Positions 1-6,203 of a stretch of DNA of 9,293 nt are shown here, piece by piece (the first letter of the stretch is position 1; the number at the start of each line of letters is the position of its first letter). Origin of the DNA: Rikenellaceae bacterium (GTDB taxonomy: Bacteria > Bacteroidota > Bacteroidia > Bacteroidales > UBA932); contig DOVA01000075.1 of NCBI GenBank assembly GCA_003520315.1, forward strand, positions 1 to 9,293. The letters are read 5' to 3'. The notes under the pieces are model-generated. The model did no database searches, had not been told where the DNA came from, and worked only from the letters and a program-made list of their open reading frames with translations. The position numbers and the translations under genes were made by a program.

Positions 1-1
1 C

Positions 2-436
2 GCTGTGGATGCAGTATGTAATGGCACATACAGCAAGGAAATGGCAGCAGAACTTAAGCAGAGACTTTCAACAGTCTTTAACAGAGGTTTTTGGGATGGT
101 TATTATCAGGGAGCTAAAATTGGAGAATGGAGCAATGTATATGGTAACAAAGCAACTCAAAGAAAAAGGTATGTTGGTAAAGTAACAAATTATTTCTCCA
201 ACCTTTCAGTTGCCGAAGTTTTGATTGAGACAGGAGAACTGTGTCAAGGAGATACTGTCCTTATTTCTGGTCCTTCCACAGGAGTGATTGAATGCAATGT
301 AGAAGAGATAAGAGTTGATCTCCAAGTTACTGACAAGGCTGTCAAAGGTGAATACTGCTCTATACCTGTACCCGGAGGAATAAAGCTTAGACGATCGGAT
401 AAAGTATATATTTGGGAAAAGTCAGATGTTTCCTGA
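2..436 (+). CDS. Peptidase U32 family protein, C-terminal part (TrhP/RlhA-like), 5' end cut by window
   Basis: The reading frame is open from base 2, so the GTG at 5 is not a real start and only the last ~144 residues are present. Full-length members usually have about 400 or more residues. Visible are a FNRGFWDGYYQG block (residues 25-36 counted from the GTG) and then YVGKVTNYF followed by a beta-rich stretch containing GDTVLISGPSTGVIE. This is the layout of the U32 C-terminal, EF-Tu-like barrel domain. Family members once called collagenase-like proteases include TrhP and RlhA, which hydroxylate tRNA U34 and 23S rRNA respectively; a role in RNA hydroxylation is therefore inferred, and protease activity is doubtful. 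The Fe-S cysteines and catalytic region lie upstream of the window and cannot be checked. The stop codon lies inside or just before the next gene, so the two are probably co-transcribed. Confidence 0.88.
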   Translation, partial: AVDAVCNGTYSKEMAAELKQRLSTVFNRGFWDGYYQGAKIGEWSNVYGNKATQRKRYVGKVTNYFSNLSVAEVLIETGELCQGDTVLISGPSTGVIECNVEEIRVDLQVTDKAVKGEYCSIPVPGGIKLRRSDKVYIWEKSDVS

Positions 437-848
437 AAAAATGACAAATTTTATTGAGGAGCATCATGTCCTCACACTTGCTGTAACTGACGGAAACGAC
501 TTATGGTGCTCTCATGCCTTTTACACATTTGTTGAAGCAGAGCAACTTTTTGTTATTACTTCAGAAGATAAGACAAGACACGCAACTCTGATTGAAAGAG
601 GGAGCAACATAGTAGCAGGAGCAATAGCTCTTGAGACTGAAAAAATAGGTCTTATTCGAGGTTTACAATTCAAAGCTGAAGCAATAAAATGTGACCGTTC
701 TCTTTTTAATAAATACCGATTTATTTATTTAAAAAGATTTCCCTATGCTATACTTACAAGCAGTGATATCTGGATTTTGAGAATCATTGAGGCAAAATTT
801 ACTGACAATCGTCTGGTTTTCGGCAAAAAATTAATATGGAAACGTTAA
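426..848 (+). CDS. YhbP family (UPF0306) protein, pyridoxamine-phosphate-oxidase-like fold
   Basis: This 140-residue protein resembles E. coli YhbP along its whole length. Matching blocks are HVLTLA (14-19), LWCSHAFY (26-33), EDKTRHA (47-53), LIRGLQFKAEA (76-86), RFPYA (104-108) and a C-terminal block at 124-138 with KFTDNRL and FGKKLIW. The family has the split-barrel fold of FMN-binding PNP oxidases, but its reaction is unknown; flavin or another cofactor is only inferred. There are two possible starts. ATG 426 overlaps the upstream U32 stop by 11 bp and has a weak GGGAAAAG in front. ATG 441 begins 4 bp after that stop in an A-rich context and would shorten the protein by five residues. Both fit the family length. 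Tight coupling to a U32 gene echoes E. coli, where yhbP lies near the U32 genes yhbU and yhbV. Confidence 0.85.
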   Translation: MFPEKMTNFIEEHHVLTLAVTDGNDLWCSHAFYTFVEAEQLFVITSEDKTRHATLIERGSNIVAGAIALETEKIGLIRGLQFKAEAIKCDRSLFNKYRFIYLKRFPYAILTSSDIWILRIIEAKFTDNRLVFGKKLIWKR

Positions 849-856
849 AGGGATCG

Positions 857-2104
857 TTAGATAATTCCAAACTCCTTCTTAATCATTTCGACTGAATCAA
901 GTTTTTCCCATCCAAAGAATTGTATCTCCTTACGCACAGGCACTCCGTTTTCTATAATTTCCACTACTTTGGTGAAAGGGTCTCTCCCCATATGCCCATA
1001 TGAAGCACTTACCTCGTAAATTGGGTTTTTCAGCTGAAATTTTTCAATAATCTTTGCAGGCCTGAGGTCAAACATTTTATTTATCTTATCCGCAATTTCA
1101 CTGTCAGACATTTTAATATTACAACTTCCGAACGTGTTGACAGAAATGCTTACAGGTTCAGCGACTCCTATTGCATATGCAATCTGTAGCAGTATTTCTT
1201 TTGCAACACCTGCAGCAACAAGGTTCTTGGCAATATATCTTGCAGCATAGGCACCTGAGCGGTCAACCTTGCTGGGATCTTTCCCCGAAAATGCTCCACC
1301 TCCATGAGCGCCTTTTCCTCCATATGTGTCGACTATTATCTTACGGCCGGTGAGACCGGTATCACCATGAGGCCCTCCAATAACAAACTTTCCTGTAGGA
1401 TTGACAAGCAATTTATAACCGTGGTTGAATAATTCTCTTGTCTCTTGAGGAAGCCTGTTAATTATTCTCGGGATAAGAATCTCTTTAATGTCAGAGGTGA
1501 TGATTTCAATCATCTTTTCATCTGTGTCAAATTCGTCGTGTTGAGTAGAAATGACAATTGTATGAACTCTCAGAGGCTTATTGTCATCGCCGTATTCAAT
1601 TGTAAATTGAGATTTGGCATCAGGACGCAGGTAAGGCATCAGCATAGTCCCTTTTCTTATTTTTGAGAGTTCGATAAGTGCAATATGCGCAAGGGTCAAC
1701 GGTAGAGGCATAAACTCTTCTGTATCGGTACATGCGTATCCGAACATCATTCCCTGATCACCTGCCCCCTGTTCATCTGACCTTTCTACGCCACGACTGA
1801 TGTCTGGTGACTGCTCATGAATGGCCGATAGTATTCCACAAGAATTACCATCAAACATGTATTCAGCTTTTGTGTAACCAATTCTGTTTATAACTCTTCG
1901 GGCAATTTGCTGAATATCTACATAAGTATTCGAGCTTACTTCTCCGCCTATGACTACAAGACCTGTGCTGACGAAAGTTTCACAGGCCACTTTGGAGTTG
2001 TTATCCTGACGCAGGAATTCATCGAGTATTGCGTCCGATATTTGGTCGGCAATTTTGTCCGGGTGCCCTTCAGACACTGATTCGGAGGTAAATAGATATG
2101 ACAT
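857..2104 (-). CDS. metK: S-adenosylmethionine synthetase (methionine adenosyltransferase)
   Basis: This cytosolic enzyme makes S-adenosylmethionine from methionine and ATP, releasing phosphate and diphosphate (EC 2.5.1.6). The 415-residue protein is complete, somewhat longer than the 384 residues of E. coli MetK, with additions in surface loops. The three-domain family hallmarks are intact: GHPDK at 13-17 with the catalytic histidine, GAGDQG at 113-118 (signature 1), [21 protein letters not shown] around 243-263, and GGGAFSGKD at 268-276 (signature 2). The start is the ATG at 2104; the protein begins [17 protein letters not shown] as the family does. No Shine-Dalgarno is visible, which is usual in Bacteroidota. 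The gene is transcribed away from the receptor gene and converges on the YhbP gene with 8 bp between stops. Its leader carries a SAM-II-like riboswitch, so feedback by its own product is likely. Confidence 0.98.
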   Translation of the reverse strand: MSYLFTSESVSEGHPDKIADQISDAILDEFLRQDNNSKVACETFVSTGLVVIGGEVSSNTYVDIQQIARRVINRIGYTKAEYMFDGNSCGILSAIHEQSPDISRGVERSDEQGAGDQGMMFGYACTDTEEFMPLPLTLAHIALIELSKIRKGTMLMPYLRPDAKSQFTIEYGDDNKPLRVHTIVISTQHDEFDTDEKMIEIITSDIKEILIPRIINRLPQETRELFNHGYKLLVNPTGKFVIGGPHGDTGLTGRKIIVDTYGGKGAHGGGAFSGKDPSKVDRSGAYAARYIAKNLVAAGVAKEILLQIAYAIGVAEPVSISVNTFGSCNIKMSDSEIADKINKMFDLRPAKIIEKFQLKNPIYEVSASYGHMGRDPFTKVVEIIENGVPVRKEIQFFGWEKLDSVEMIKKEFGII

Positions 2105-2178
2105 TATAAATGGTTTTAAAACATTTAAGTTAAACTGGAGTGGGATTTGAGTTTGCTGAAAATTAACGACCGAAAGCT
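2105..2178 (-). promoter_or_regulatory. metK mRNA leader between the SAM-II-like aptamer and the start codon (candidate expression platform)
   Basis: This 74-nt stretch separates the aptamer from the metK ATG. It has no purine-rich ribosome-binding sequence and no U-tract typical of an intrinsic terminator. It contains the candidate anti-aptamer arm (2139-2150). Competing local pairings are also possible: on the minus strand AAACU (2154-2150) can pair with AGUUU (2136-2132), which places the anti-aptamer in a loop, and GAG-C-UUU (2178-2172) can pair with AAACUC (2154-2149). These pairings were read by eye without energy calculation, so the switching model is an inference. Confidence 0.5.
2139..2150 (-). 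promoter_or_regulatory. Candidate anti-aptamer arm in the metK leader
   Basis: On the transcribed strand this reads UCAAAUCCCACU. It is complementary to AGUGG plus GAUUUGA in the 5' half of the aptamer (2227-2213), giving 12 Watson-Crick pairs interrupted only by an AAA bulge. Such a helix would remove both the P1 5' strand and the conserved GAUUU loop, so it cannot coexist with the SAM-bound pseudoknot. The complementarity is seen directly; its use as a genetic switch is inferred. Confidence 0.5.
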
Positions 2179-2227
2179 CTATTTTAGCATTTTTTCACGT
2201 GGTTGCAAGCAGTCAAATCTTTCCACT
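2179..2227 (-). promoter_or_regulatory. SAM-II-type riboswitch aptamer upstream of metK
   Basis: Read on the minus strand, the segment has the SAM-II elements in order: P1 5' strand GUGG (2226-2223), conserved loop GAUUUGACU (2219-2211), UUGCAA (2208-2203), P1 3' strand CCAC (2202-2199), GUGAAAAAAU, then GCUAAAA (2188-2182) and AG (2180-2179). From memory, the metagenomic SAM-II crystal RNA has GAUUUAACC, UUGCA, GCGCGUGAUAAAU and GCUAAAAAGG in the same order. The CC/GG pseudoknot pair there becomes CU/AG here at exactly equivalent offsets, a compensatory change. A GC/GC pair next to it is also possible. P1 is short (4 bp), and three A residues separate it from GAUUU, more than I recall as usual. 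SAM-II is known from alphaproteobacteria and has been reported in Bacteroidota. Position before the SAM synthetase gene strongly supports the call. Confidence 0.85.
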
Positions 2228-2237
2228 TTTATATCTG

Positions 2238-2245
2238 CAAATTTA
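2238..2245 (-). promoter_or_regulatory. Candidate metK promoter, -7 box
   Basis: The minus strand reads TAAATTTG, a perfect match to the Bacteroidota -7 consensus TAnnTTTG. No good -33 TTTG is seen about 20 bp further upstream. Initiation some 5-8 bases downstream would fall near 2230-2233, just ahead of the P1 helix, so the riboswitch would sit at the very 5' end of the mRNA. This fit supports both calls. Confidence 0.6.
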
Positions 2246-2348
2246 GTATAAATTGAAATAGTTTTATATTTATTATTAAATTTATTGCGAAATTGTTAAA
2301 ATGTTAATAAAATTATAAAGTAGTTTACAAGTTTTTATACCTTTTTCT

Positions 2349-2356
2349 TAATTTTG
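2349..2356 (+). promoter_or_regulatory. Candidate promoter (-7 box) for the TonB-dependent receptor gene
   Basis: TAATTTTG matches TAnnTTTG exactly and would give a leader of roughly 25 nt before the ATG at 2389. A -33 element is weak: GTTTAC at 2323-2328 lies at about the right distance but lacks the G of TTTG. The flanking DNA (2250-2388) is very AT-rich, as expected for a divergent promoter region. Confidence 0.5.
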
Positions 2357-2388
2357 CTCCATAATAACTAAAATTTATCTAATCATCT

Positions 2389-5300
2389 ATGAAACAACTA
2401 ATTAAGAGAATTGCTCTGACAGCGATAGGGCTGTTTGTGGCCATTGCGTCTTTCGCACAGGTGACCACTGCAAGCATCTCCGGATTTGTGAAGGACGCTA
2501 AGGGTGAGCCCATTGCCGGGGCTGTTATCAAGGCTACTCACAATCCTACAGGAACAGTCTATTATGTTTCCACTCAGAATAATGGGCAGTACAACATTTC
2601 TGGTATGAGGATCGGATCCCAATATCAGATAGAAGCGTCATGCATGGGCTATGCAACAGTCAAAATTGCAGACGTAACACTCTCTCTTGGCGATGAGTTA
2701 AAGTATGACTTTAATTTACAGGAAGAGGCAGTAAATTTGGGCGAAATAGTAGTAACTGCGGAAATTAATCCTACAATCAATCGAAACAGAACCGGAGCAC
2801 AGGAGATTTTTACACGTGATAGGATGTCTCAAATTCCTACAATAAACAGATCTCTGACAGACTTCACTAAACTTACTCCTATGGCAAGTGGTAGTAATTT
2901 TGCCGGAGTTTCTTACAGATACAACAACATGACAGTTGATGGAGCATCGTTCAACAACTCATTTGGTCTCTCATCTTCACTAGGAGCTTCAGGTATAGAA
3001 CCTATTTCACTCGAGGCCATAGAGCAGATTCAGGTGATGATTGCTCCATTTGACGTAAGAAACGGAGCTTTCACAGGTGGCGGCATTAACTCTGTAACAA
3101 GATCTGGAAATAACCAGTGGAATGCATCTGCGTATTATTATACAAAGAGCCCTTCAACAAGAGGTTATATTCAGAAGGATCAAATTATTGCTGTTTCGGA
3201 TTTCTCTAACCGTCAATATGGTTTTACAGCCAGTGGGCCGATACTCAAAAACAAATTGTTTTTCTTTGTTAATGCTGAATTTGACAGGCAGGAGGTTCCA
3301 ATAAGTTGGAGGCCAAGACCAAATAAAAGTACTCCTGTATCTGGATATTATTCTGCTGCCGATGTTGGGACTCTTGAGGAGATTGTTCAAATACTCCAAG
3401 ATGTTTATAATTACAATCCCGGGACATATAATGTGACTAGTACTCCTACTGAAGCTGATAAAGTTACAGCTAGATTGGACTGGAATATAAATCCAAAAAA
3501 CAAACTCAGTTTCAAGTATTTTTATCTGAAATCTTTTAATACCAACAGCCCGAGCACATCTGGAGCATTGCCTAACGGTCGTGGGCCTAATAGTTTTGCA
3601 ATACCTTTCTCAAGTGCATATTACAGGTTAAATAACAATTTCGACATATTTATTGCTGATCTCAATACTATTGTAAATGCGAGAATGTCTAACTCTCTCA
3701 CTGTTGGATATTCAAGACTTAGAGACTTCAGAGAGATGGATGGAGGATTTTTCCCAGAGGTTAATATTGGAGACGGCACTGCTTCCAAAAACTCTTTAAC
3801 AACATTCGGTACAGAGGCAAATTCATATAACAATAAGTTGGACAGTGACATATACCAGATTCAGGACAATTTCATAATTAACTTGAACAAGCATCAGCTA
3901 ACATTTGGTACACAATCAGACTATCGAATGTTCGTAAATGGTTTTGCAAACAGCTATGCCGGTCAATGGCAATTTGCATCTCTTGAAGATTTCAAAACAG
4001 ATGTTCTTGCATATAAGGCTTGGAAAGATGCTGGTTCTAATCCTGCATCCAGACCGGGAACTACTGCTATCTATTATAAACAGACTTATAGTATGATGGA
4101 TGATGGCAGTTTCCCTTTTGCAGAGGTCAATGTTATGTCTCTTGGTTTCTATGCTCAAGACAAGTGGAGCGTTAAGGATAATTTTAACATGACATTGGGT
4201 CTTAGAGTTGATGTGCCAATATTTATGACCGATCTGCCAAGAAATGAAATGCTGGAAGGTCTTACATTCCAGGGTGGAAGAAAAATAGATGTTTCAAAAT
4301 ATCCTTCAGCTAAGCCACTCTTCTCACCAAGACTAGGTTTCAATTGGGACGTTTTCTCCAACAAGACCCTTCAGGTCAGAGGCGGTACAGGTATTTTTTC
4401 AGGTACTCCTCCATATGTATGGCTATCTAATCAGGCAGGCAACAATGGTATTCTTTTCGCCTCAACTTTAGCTAGAGATCATGCATTTGACGGTGTAACA
4501 GAACTACCAAAACCTACAGGGGCTACTTTACCAAAGGCCTCTATAGCCATAACCGATCCTGATTTCAAATACCCTCAGCTTTGGAAGACCAATTTAGCTG
4601 TAGATTACAAGTTTGGAAAAGGTTGGATAGCAACCGCTGAAGTGCTTTACAATAAGGATATTAATTCCATATATCACATGGATATAAATCATCCCGACAT
4701 AAATGATGCTACCAAGGTTACAAAGCTGGGAGGAGTAGATCAGAGACCATATTTCATTGATAATACATTGAATGATGCTACATATGATGTCATACTTATG
4801 ACAAATACATCTAAGGGCTATTCAATTTATACAACACTTCAGTTACAGAGAAATTTCACAAGTGGCCCATTTAATGGTCTATATCTCAATGCTTCATATA
4901 CATTTGGCAAGGCAAAGAGTGTAACTGACGGTTCATCTTCAGTAGCCTCTTCAGCCTACAAATATCGTCCTGCCATCAATCCTGATGCTGAAGAGCTCGG
5001 ATTTTCAGCAGGGTCATTTCCTCAAAGAATTCTTGTACAGGGATCTTACAGGAGAGAATGGGGACCAAACTTTGCCACATCAATCGGCTTAGTTTATCAG
5101 ATGTATATGCCTTTCAGATATTCTTATACATATAATGGTGATGTAAATAATGATTCGTATTCATACAATGATTTGATGTTTATTCCTGCAACAAAAGATC
5201 AGATTCGTATCAAACCTGCCACAGGCGATACTCGTACAGCAGATCAAATATGGGCAGAGATGGATGCATTCTTCAATCAGGACCCATATCTGAAACATCG

Positions 5301-5673
5301 AAGAGGTAAGTATTCGGAGCGTAACGGCGGAATGGCACCTTATGTTCATTCACTTGATTTCAATATTGCTCACGATCTTATTGTTAAGCAGGCAAATGGC
5401 AAGTCACATACTTTAAGATTCTCTTTTGATTTCTACAATTTCCTTAACCTTCTCAACAAGGACTGGGGAATTCAGGAAACAACTGTTTTGGGCAATCAGC
5501 AGTACCAATATCTGGTTATGACAGAGAAACCTTCTGCGGCAAATAACTATACCCCAGCTTTCTCTACAGCATTGGACAAAAACAAGCAAGTAATTACCGA
5601 TACTTTCATGGATAGCGTTTCTTCTTCGTCAAGATGGACTATGATGTTTGGTATAAAGTATATTTTTAACTAA
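2389..5673 (+). CDS. TonB-dependent receptor, Oar-like, with N-terminal carboxypeptidase-regulatory domain
   Basis: This is a 1094-residue outer-membrane transporter or adhesin-type receptor. Residues 1-24 form a Sec signal peptide (KR-rich start, hydrophobic core, SFAQ cleavage region). Residues ~27-112 are a carboxypeptidase-regulatory-like beta-sandwich (GFVKDAKGEPIAGAVI, then GQYNISGMRIG). EIVVTAE at 119-125 is a plausible TonB-box region. The plug spans about 125-240 and ends in the typical block at 229-242 (TGGGINSVTRSGNN). The remainder is a beta-barrel finishing in IKYIFN, an aromatic C-terminus of the kind seen in barrel proteins. The layout matches the Oar family (Myxococcus Oar is of similar size) rather than SusC: no SusD-like gene follows and no glycan-degrading enzymes are nearby. 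The ligand cannot be told from sequence. The gene appears monocistronic, with its own promoter and a strong terminator. Confidence 0.93.
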   Translation: MKQLIKRIALTAIGLFVAIASFAQVTTASISGFVKDAKGEPIAGAVIKATHNPTGTVYYVSTQNNGQYNISGMRIGSQYQIEASCMGYATVKIADVTLSLGDELKYDFNLQEEAVNLGEIVVTAEINPTINRNRTGAQEIFTRDRMSQIPTINRSLTDFTKLTPMASGSNFAGVSYRYNNMTVDGASFNNSFGLSSSLGASGIEPISLEAIEQIQVMIAPFDVRNGAFTGGGINSVTRSGNNQWNASAYYYTKSPSTRGYIQKDQIIAVSDFSNRQYGFTASGPILKNKLFFFVNAEFDRQEVPISWRPRPNKSTPVSGYYSAADVGTLEEIVQILQDVYNYNPGTYNVTSTPTEADKVTARLDWNINPKNKLSFKYFYLKSFNTNSPSTSGALPNGRGPNSFAIPFSSAYYRLNNNFDIFIADLNTIVNARMSNSLTVGYSRLRDFREMDGGFFPEVNIGDGTASKNSLTTFGTEANSYNNKLDSDIYQIQDNFIINLNKHQLTFGTQSDYRMFVNGFANSYAGQWQFASLEDFKTDVLAYKAWKDAGSNPASRPGTTAIYYKQTYSMMDDGSFPFAEVNVMSLGFYAQDKWSVKDNFNMTLGLRVDVPIFMTDLPRNEMLEGLTFQGGRKIDVSKYPSAKPLFSPRLGFNWDVFSNKTLQVRGGTGIFSGTPPYVWLSNQAGNNGILFASTLARDHAFDGVTELPKPTGATLPKASIAITDPDFKYPQLWKTNLAVDYKFGKGWIATAEVLYNKDINSIYHMDINHPDINDATKVTKLGGVDQRPYFIDNTLNDATYDVILMTNTSKGYSIYTTLQLQRNFTSGPFNGLYLNASYTFGKAKSVTDGSSSVASSAYKYRPAINPDAEELGFSAGSFPQRILVQGSYRREWGPNFATSIGLVYQMYMPFRYSYTYNGDVNNDSYSYNDLMFIPATKDQIRIKPATGDTRTADQIWAEMDAFFNQDPYLKHRRGKYSERNGGMAPYVHSLDFNIAHDLIVKQANGKSHTLRFSFDFYNFLNLLNKDWGIQETTVLGNQQYQYLVMTEKPSAANNYTPAFSTALDKNKQVITDTFMDSVSSSSRWTMMFGIKYIFN

Positions 5674-5690
5674 CATTTGACTAATATATT

Positions 5691-5730
5691 AAAGAGGGTC
5701 ATCCAATTATTGGGGGGCTCTCTTTTCTAT
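5691..5730 (+). terminator. Intrinsic terminator after the receptor gene
   Basis: A long hairpin starts 17 bp past the receptor stop. The arms are 5691-5706 (AAAGAGGGTCATCCAA) and 5710-5725 (TTGGGGGGCTCTCTTT) around a TTA loop. Fifteen of 16 positions pair if three G-U wobbles are allowed, with one A-G mismatch. It is preceded by A residues and followed by a T-rich run (TTTTCTATTATAC). It separates the receptor from the promoter of the next operon. Confidence 0.85.
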
Positions 5731-5735
5731 TATAC

Positions 5736-5767
5736 TTTGGTCAAGCCAATTATGTTTCTTATATTTG
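5736..5767 (+). promoter_or_regulatory. Promoter of the yraN-manC-deiminase operon
   Basis: TTTG at 5736-5739 and TATATTTG at 5760-5767 are separated by 20 bp, matching both boxes and the spacing of the Bacteroidota primary sigma-factor promoter (TTTG, 19-21 bp, TAnnTTTG). It begins six bases after the preceding terminator. Start of transcription is expected around 5773, giving a leader of about 30 nt. Confidence 0.75.
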
Positions 5768-5792
5768 TTATGATATAATTGGTTGAATTTGT

Positions 5793-5796
5793 GGAG
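5793..5796 (+). promoter_or_regulatory. Ribosome-binding site deciding the YraN-family start
   Basis: GGAG lies 5 bases before the ATG at 5802 but only 2 bases before the GTG at 5799. It therefore favours ATG 5802 as the start. It is one of the few Shine-Dalgarno-like sites in the window. Confidence 0.5.
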
Positions 5797-5801
5797 CAGT
5801 G

Positions 5802-6191
5802 ATGAAAGATGTGCTGAAGAGACAGGAATTGGGGAAAAGAGCTGAGGAGATTGCGTTGGAGTTCCTTGAGGATAAGGGGTTGACTTTTTTGGAGAAAAAC
5901 TGGAGGAGTGGTCACAGGGAGATTGATCTTATCATGAAGAGTTTGAACAAGCAAGGAGGCATGATTTTACACATTGTTGAGGTTAGATCGCTCAGGGAAC
6001 CGGCAGTCAGGCAACCATTCGAGACAGTTGGGTTTGAAAAGCAGAAAGCAGTAATTGCAGCTGCAAGGTCGTTTATATTCAAGTTCAACTTGGATTGTGA
6101 AACTCAGTTTGACATAGTTTCTGTGACGTTTGGGGAATATGGAGTAAAAATTACTTATTTTCCCGATGCTTTTAAACCAACATGGAGATAA
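5802..6191 (+). CDS. YraN family (UPF0102) endonuclease-like protein
   Basis: This 129-residue protein fits the 115-130 residue YraN/UPF0102 family, which has a restriction-endonuclease-like core related to Holliday-junction resolvases; its cellular role is not established. Seen are the N-terminal ELGKRAEEIALEFLEDKG (9-26), NWRSGHREIDLI (33-44, with E40 and D42 of the E-x-D motif), VEVRSL (59-64) and a helix KQKAVIAAARSFI followed by QFDIVSV. The usual motif is EVK; here the lysine is replaced by arginine (R62), and the usual GE near the N-terminus reads AE. ATG 5802 is preferred over the adjacent GTG 5799 because of the GGAG spacing. It is first in an operon, 12 bp ahead of the guanylyltransferase gene. 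The family call is firm; whether it is catalytically active is open. Confidence 0.88.
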   Translation: MKDVLKRQELGKRAEEIALEFLEDKGLTFLEKNWRSGHREIDLIMKSLNKQGGMILHIVEVRSLREPAVRQPFETVGFEKQKAVIAAARSFIFKFNLDCETQFDIVSVTFGEYGVKITYFPDAFKPTWR

Positions 6192-6203
6192 TTAATATAA
6201 TAT

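Noticed and set aside
2194..2210. CACGTG and TTGCAA palindromes as protein-binding operators
   Set aside because: Both are accounted for by the aptamer sequence: CCACGUG at the end of P1 and the conserved UUGCA loop.
2179..2227. SAM-I (S-box) riboswitch for the metK leader
   Set aside because: GCAACC and GCUAA recall the S-box, but the four-way junction elements (GAGGUGGAGGGA, kink-turn) are absent and the short pseudoknot order fits SAM-II far better.
2398..2622. 74-residue frame on the minus strand inside the start of the receptor gene
   Set aside because: It lies opposite a strong coding region with signal peptide and domain matches, has no recognisable motif, and is a shadow frame.
5674..5801. 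Possible small RNA or short gene between the receptor and the YraN gene
   Set aside because: The gap is used up by the terminator hairpin and a complete promoter; no further structure or frame remains.
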